The notes under the pieces were generated by a model. It worked only from the letters and a program-made list of their open reading frames with translations, was not told where the DNA came from and ran no database searches. From contig CCEZ01000013.1 in the NCBI GenBank assembly GCA_000751555.1, positions 1 through 64,000 on the forward strand: a stretch of DNA of 64,000 nt. Reading direction: 5' to 3'. The DNA comes from Anaerosalibacter massiliensis (GTDB lineage: Bacteria > Bacillota > Clostridia > Tissierellales > Sporanaerobacteraceae). Shown piece by piece: positions 62,185 through 64,000 of the stretch. Made by a program: the position numbers and the translations under genes. Numbering within the stretch: the first letter of the stretch is position 1; each line of letters opens with the position of its first letter.

Positions 62185-62359
62185 TCCAATCCCTCCAATA
62201 ATCTTAAGTATAATATTCCCTAAAACTAAAATATATATTTTAAACATTATAGATATGTTTGATAAAAATTTAACCACTATAGATATTTACTATTTCATTA
62301 AAAAAGAATAATTTTATATAATTAAATTATGGAATAAATATATAAAAAGGGGGATAAGA

Positions 62360-63445
62360 ATGAAGGAGAATAAGAAAATATTTATTTACGGTGGAATCAT
62401 TGGCTTAATAGGTGCTATTTTAATGAAACTAGGAAACCCAGGAAATATGGGAATATGCGTTGCTTGTTTTTACAGAGATATTGCTGGGGCATTAGGCCTT
62501 CATAGAGCAGAAGTTGTTCAATATATACGTCCTGAAATTATTGGATTTATTTTCGGAGGATTATTAGCAGCAATTATTGGAGGCGAATTTAAATCTAGAG
62601 GAGGTTCCTCTCCAATAATAAGATTTGTACTAGCAGTATTTCTAATGTTCGGTGCATTAGTGTTTTTAGGTTGTCCTCTTAGAATGATTTTAAGACTTGC
62701 TAATGGAGATTTAAATGCTATATTCGGACTACTTGGATATATACTAGGTATTTATATTGGAATTCAATTCTTGAAGAAAGGATATTCCTTGGGAAGAAGC
62801 ACAGAACAAACCAAGACATCTGCTTATATAATTCCTATCTTTTCCATTATATTGCTTTTATTCTTAATATTAAAACCAGAATTTATATTTTTTAGTACAG
62901 AAGGTCCTGGTTCTATGACAGCTCCAATATTTATTGCATTGATTTTAGGAATAGTTGCAGGTTTTATACTACAAAGATCAAGAATTTGTACTGCTGGAGG
63001 TTTTAGGGATGCCATGCTTATTAAAGATTATCATTTTCTATGGGGATTATTGGGGATTTTTATATTCAATTTAATAGGTAATTTAATTTTTAACTTTGAT
63101 ACTTTCCATATAAGTTTTGAAAATCAACCAGTTGCCCATACAAATCAACTTTGGAATTTCTTAGGTATGGTTCTAACTGGTATATGCTCTATTCTTCTAG
63201 GTGGATGTCCACTAAGACAAACAATACTTGCTAGTGAAGGAGATTCAGATGCTGGAATAACTGTTCTAGGTTTAATAGTTGGTGCTGCCTTTGCACATAA
63301 TTTTCAAATAGCTTCAAGTCCTGAAGGAGCTACTCTAAATGGAAAAATAGCAGTTATCATTGGTCTTATACTAGTAATTTTAATTGGAAATAGCGTAGTT
63401 AAAAATGCTCAAAAAGATAGAAAAGAAAAAGAGGAGGTTTTTTAA
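62360..63445 (+). CDS. yedE: YedE-family putative selenium transporter
   Basis: Membrane protein of 361 residues with about ten segments in two repeated halves, each with the YeeE/YedE cysteine motif: LGCPLRMILRLANGD in the first half and LLGGCPLRQTILASEGDSD in the second, plus MGICVACFYRD and RICTAGGFRDAM. The family transports sulfur species; this subgroup occurs with selenium genes. It is followed at once by a TusA-like gene and a DUF3343 gene, the usual selenium-metabolism trio. AAAAAGGGGG ribosome site. Confidence 0.9.
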   Translation: MKENKKIFIYGGIIGLIGAILMKLGNPGNMGICVACFYRDIAGALGLHRAEVVQYIRPEIIGFIFGGLLAAIIGGEFKSRGGSSPIIRFVLAVFLMFGALVFLGCPLRMILRLANGDLNAIFGLLGYILGIYIGIQFLKKGYSLGRSTEQTKTSAYIIPIFSIILLLFLILKPEFIFFSTEGPGSMTAPIFIALILGIVAGFILQRSRICTAGGFRDAMLIKDYHFLWGLLGIFIFNLIGNLIFNFDTFHISFENQPVAHTNQLWNFLGMVLTGICSILLGGCPLRQTILASEGDSDAGITVLGLIVGAAFAHNFQIASSPEGATLNGKIAVIIGLILVILIGNSVVKNAQKDRKEKEEVF

Positions 63446-63658
63446 ATGGCTACAATTGTAGATGCAAGAGGAAGATCTTGTCCTGAACCAGTCATAATGA
63501 CAAAAAATGCTTTAGATAAAAATCTAAGTGAAAATTTTGATATACTAGTAGATGCAGAAGTAGCTGTTGAAAATGTCACACGATTTGCAACAAATAAAGG
63601 GTATAAAGTCAATGTTGAAGAAGATAAAGGCTATTTCATACTCCAAATTAGAAAATAG
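63446..63658 (+). CDS. TusA/SirA-family sulfurtransferase-like protein (YedF N-terminal type)
   Basis: A 70-residue TusA-fold protein with the cysteine in VDARGRSCPEPVIMTKNAL (C13), expected to carry sulfur or selenium. It begins right after the yedE stop, with AGGAGG inside the end of yedE. In many Clostridia this domain is fused to a C-terminal part (YedF); here it stands alone. Confidence 0.9.
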   Translation: MATIVDARGRSCPEPVIMTKNALDKNLSENFDILVDAEVAVENVTRFATNKGYKVNVEEDKGYFILQIRK

Positions 63659-63663
63659 GTGAT

Positions 63664-63954
63664 ATGATGGATGATTTTTATTGTGTCGTTACTTTTCATA
63701 CAACACAAGGTGCATTAGCTTTTGAAAATGTGTTTAAAGAAACTAGTTTTTCTATAAAGCTAATGCCTGTACCTAGACAAATTAGCTCTAGCTGTGGTCT
63801 ATCCGCTAGAGTATCTTGTAAGGAAAAAGAAAATATACTTAAAATATGTAAAGATAATGAATTGGAGATTGATGATTTTCATAAAATAGTTAAAAAGAAA
63901 GAAAAATCTTGGTTTTTGAATCATATTAAAAAAACTACTCAAGATAATGAGTAG
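63664..63954 (+). CDS. DUF3343 protein of the selenium cluster
   Basis: A 96-residue protein with the DUF3343 pattern: CVVTFHTTQGALAFENVFKE, then LMPVPRQISSSCGLSARVSC, whose cysteine is conserved. The family accompanies YedE/YedF and is probably involved in selenium or sulfur handling. It starts six bases after the TusA-like stop and ends the operon. Confidence 0.88.
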   Translation: MMDDFYCVVTFHTTQGALAFENVFKETSFSIKLMPVPRQISSSCGLSARVSCKEKENILKICKDNELEIDDFHKIVKKKEKSWFLNHIKKTTQDNE

Positions 63955-63962
63955 TTTTTTTT
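63929..63962 (+). terminator. Terminator of the yedE operon
   Basis: AAAACTACTC / GAGTAGTTTT with an eight-base loop, followed by T8, overlapping the last codons of the DUF3343 gene. Confidence 0.9.
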
Positions 63963-64000
63963 GTGAAAAAAGTATATGATTAAATAGGATATGGATTGAG

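Noticed and set aside
1-64000. CRISPR arrays, rRNA and tRNA genes
   Set aside because: No regularly spaced short direct repeats and no cloverleaf or rRNA-like sequence were noticed on reading; a covariance-model scan would be needed to exclude a missed tRNA.

Overview
The window looks like chromosomal DNA of an AT-rich, spore-forming, strictly anaerobic Firmicute of the Clostridia/Tissierellia type. The support is very low GC with strong AGGAGG ribosome sites and frequent TTG/GTG starts, a spore photoproduct lyase, an [FeFe]-hydrogenase-like iron-sulfur protein, 4-hydroxybutyryl-CoA dehydratase, HypA/HypB, sigma-54 enhancer-binding regulators and a selenium-metabolism cluster. The species assignment is an inference only. 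Most genes are on the minus strand.

Layout. (1) About 1-9.0 kb: one sigma-54-driven operon, read right to left: 4-hydroxybutyryl-CoA dehydratase, Nfu-type Fe-S protein, 4-hydroxybutyrate-type CoA-transferase, then E1alpha, E1beta, E2 and E3 (cut by the window edge) of an acetoin/2-oxoacid dehydrogenase complex. Its probable PAS/AAA+ activator lies upstream. (2) 9.6-19.1 kb: a MarR regulator, then a Lac/Cel-family PTS with a MupG-like phospho-glycosidase and an NfrB-like membrane glycosyltransferase, under a second sigma-54 promoter and a LevR-type regulator split by a one-base frameshift in an A7 run. (3) 19.9-29.1 kb: two metal-related operons (hypB / multi-Fe-S oxidoreductase / hypA / ECF S-component / methyltransferase, and fmdE / FecCD-type ABC transporter). 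Their upstream regions are copies of one another, which suggests one shared regulon, probably for nickel or Mo/W. (4) 29.5-34.5 kb: a polyamine locus with branched-polyamine synthase BpsA, S-adenosylmethionine decarboxylase, an FAD amine oxidase and an overlapping transposase-derived HTH protein.

(5) 35-42 kb: an accessory, decaying stretch with tag glycosylase (frameshifted), ClbS/DfsB, an aadE remnant, GNAT acetyltransferases, a nucleotidyltransferase, a PadR-controlled membrane protein, an ABC ATPase remnant, and an Erm rRNA methylase with a leader peptide carrying the RLR stalling motif and attenuator hairpins. (6) 43-49 kb: splB, then a bacitracin-resistance-type module (two-component system, BcrA/BcrB-like ABC transporter, UppP), then a decayed second splB. 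(7) 49-54.4 kb: a DinG/Rad3-type helicase, a cation/proton antiporter preceded by a clear fluoride riboswitch with its terminator, and a type I toxin-antitoxin element with a holin-like toxin lying between two copies of a flavin-reductase 5' region.

(8) 55-64 kb: small housekeeping and repair genes (AlkD-like, Ogt, NUDIX, GNAT), a Crp/Fnr regulator, a DUF421 protein, an [FeFe]-hydrogenase-domain protein, and a yedE-tusA-DUF3343 selenium-type cluster ending in a terminator. No tRNA, rRNA, CRISPR array or intact insertion sequence was seen.
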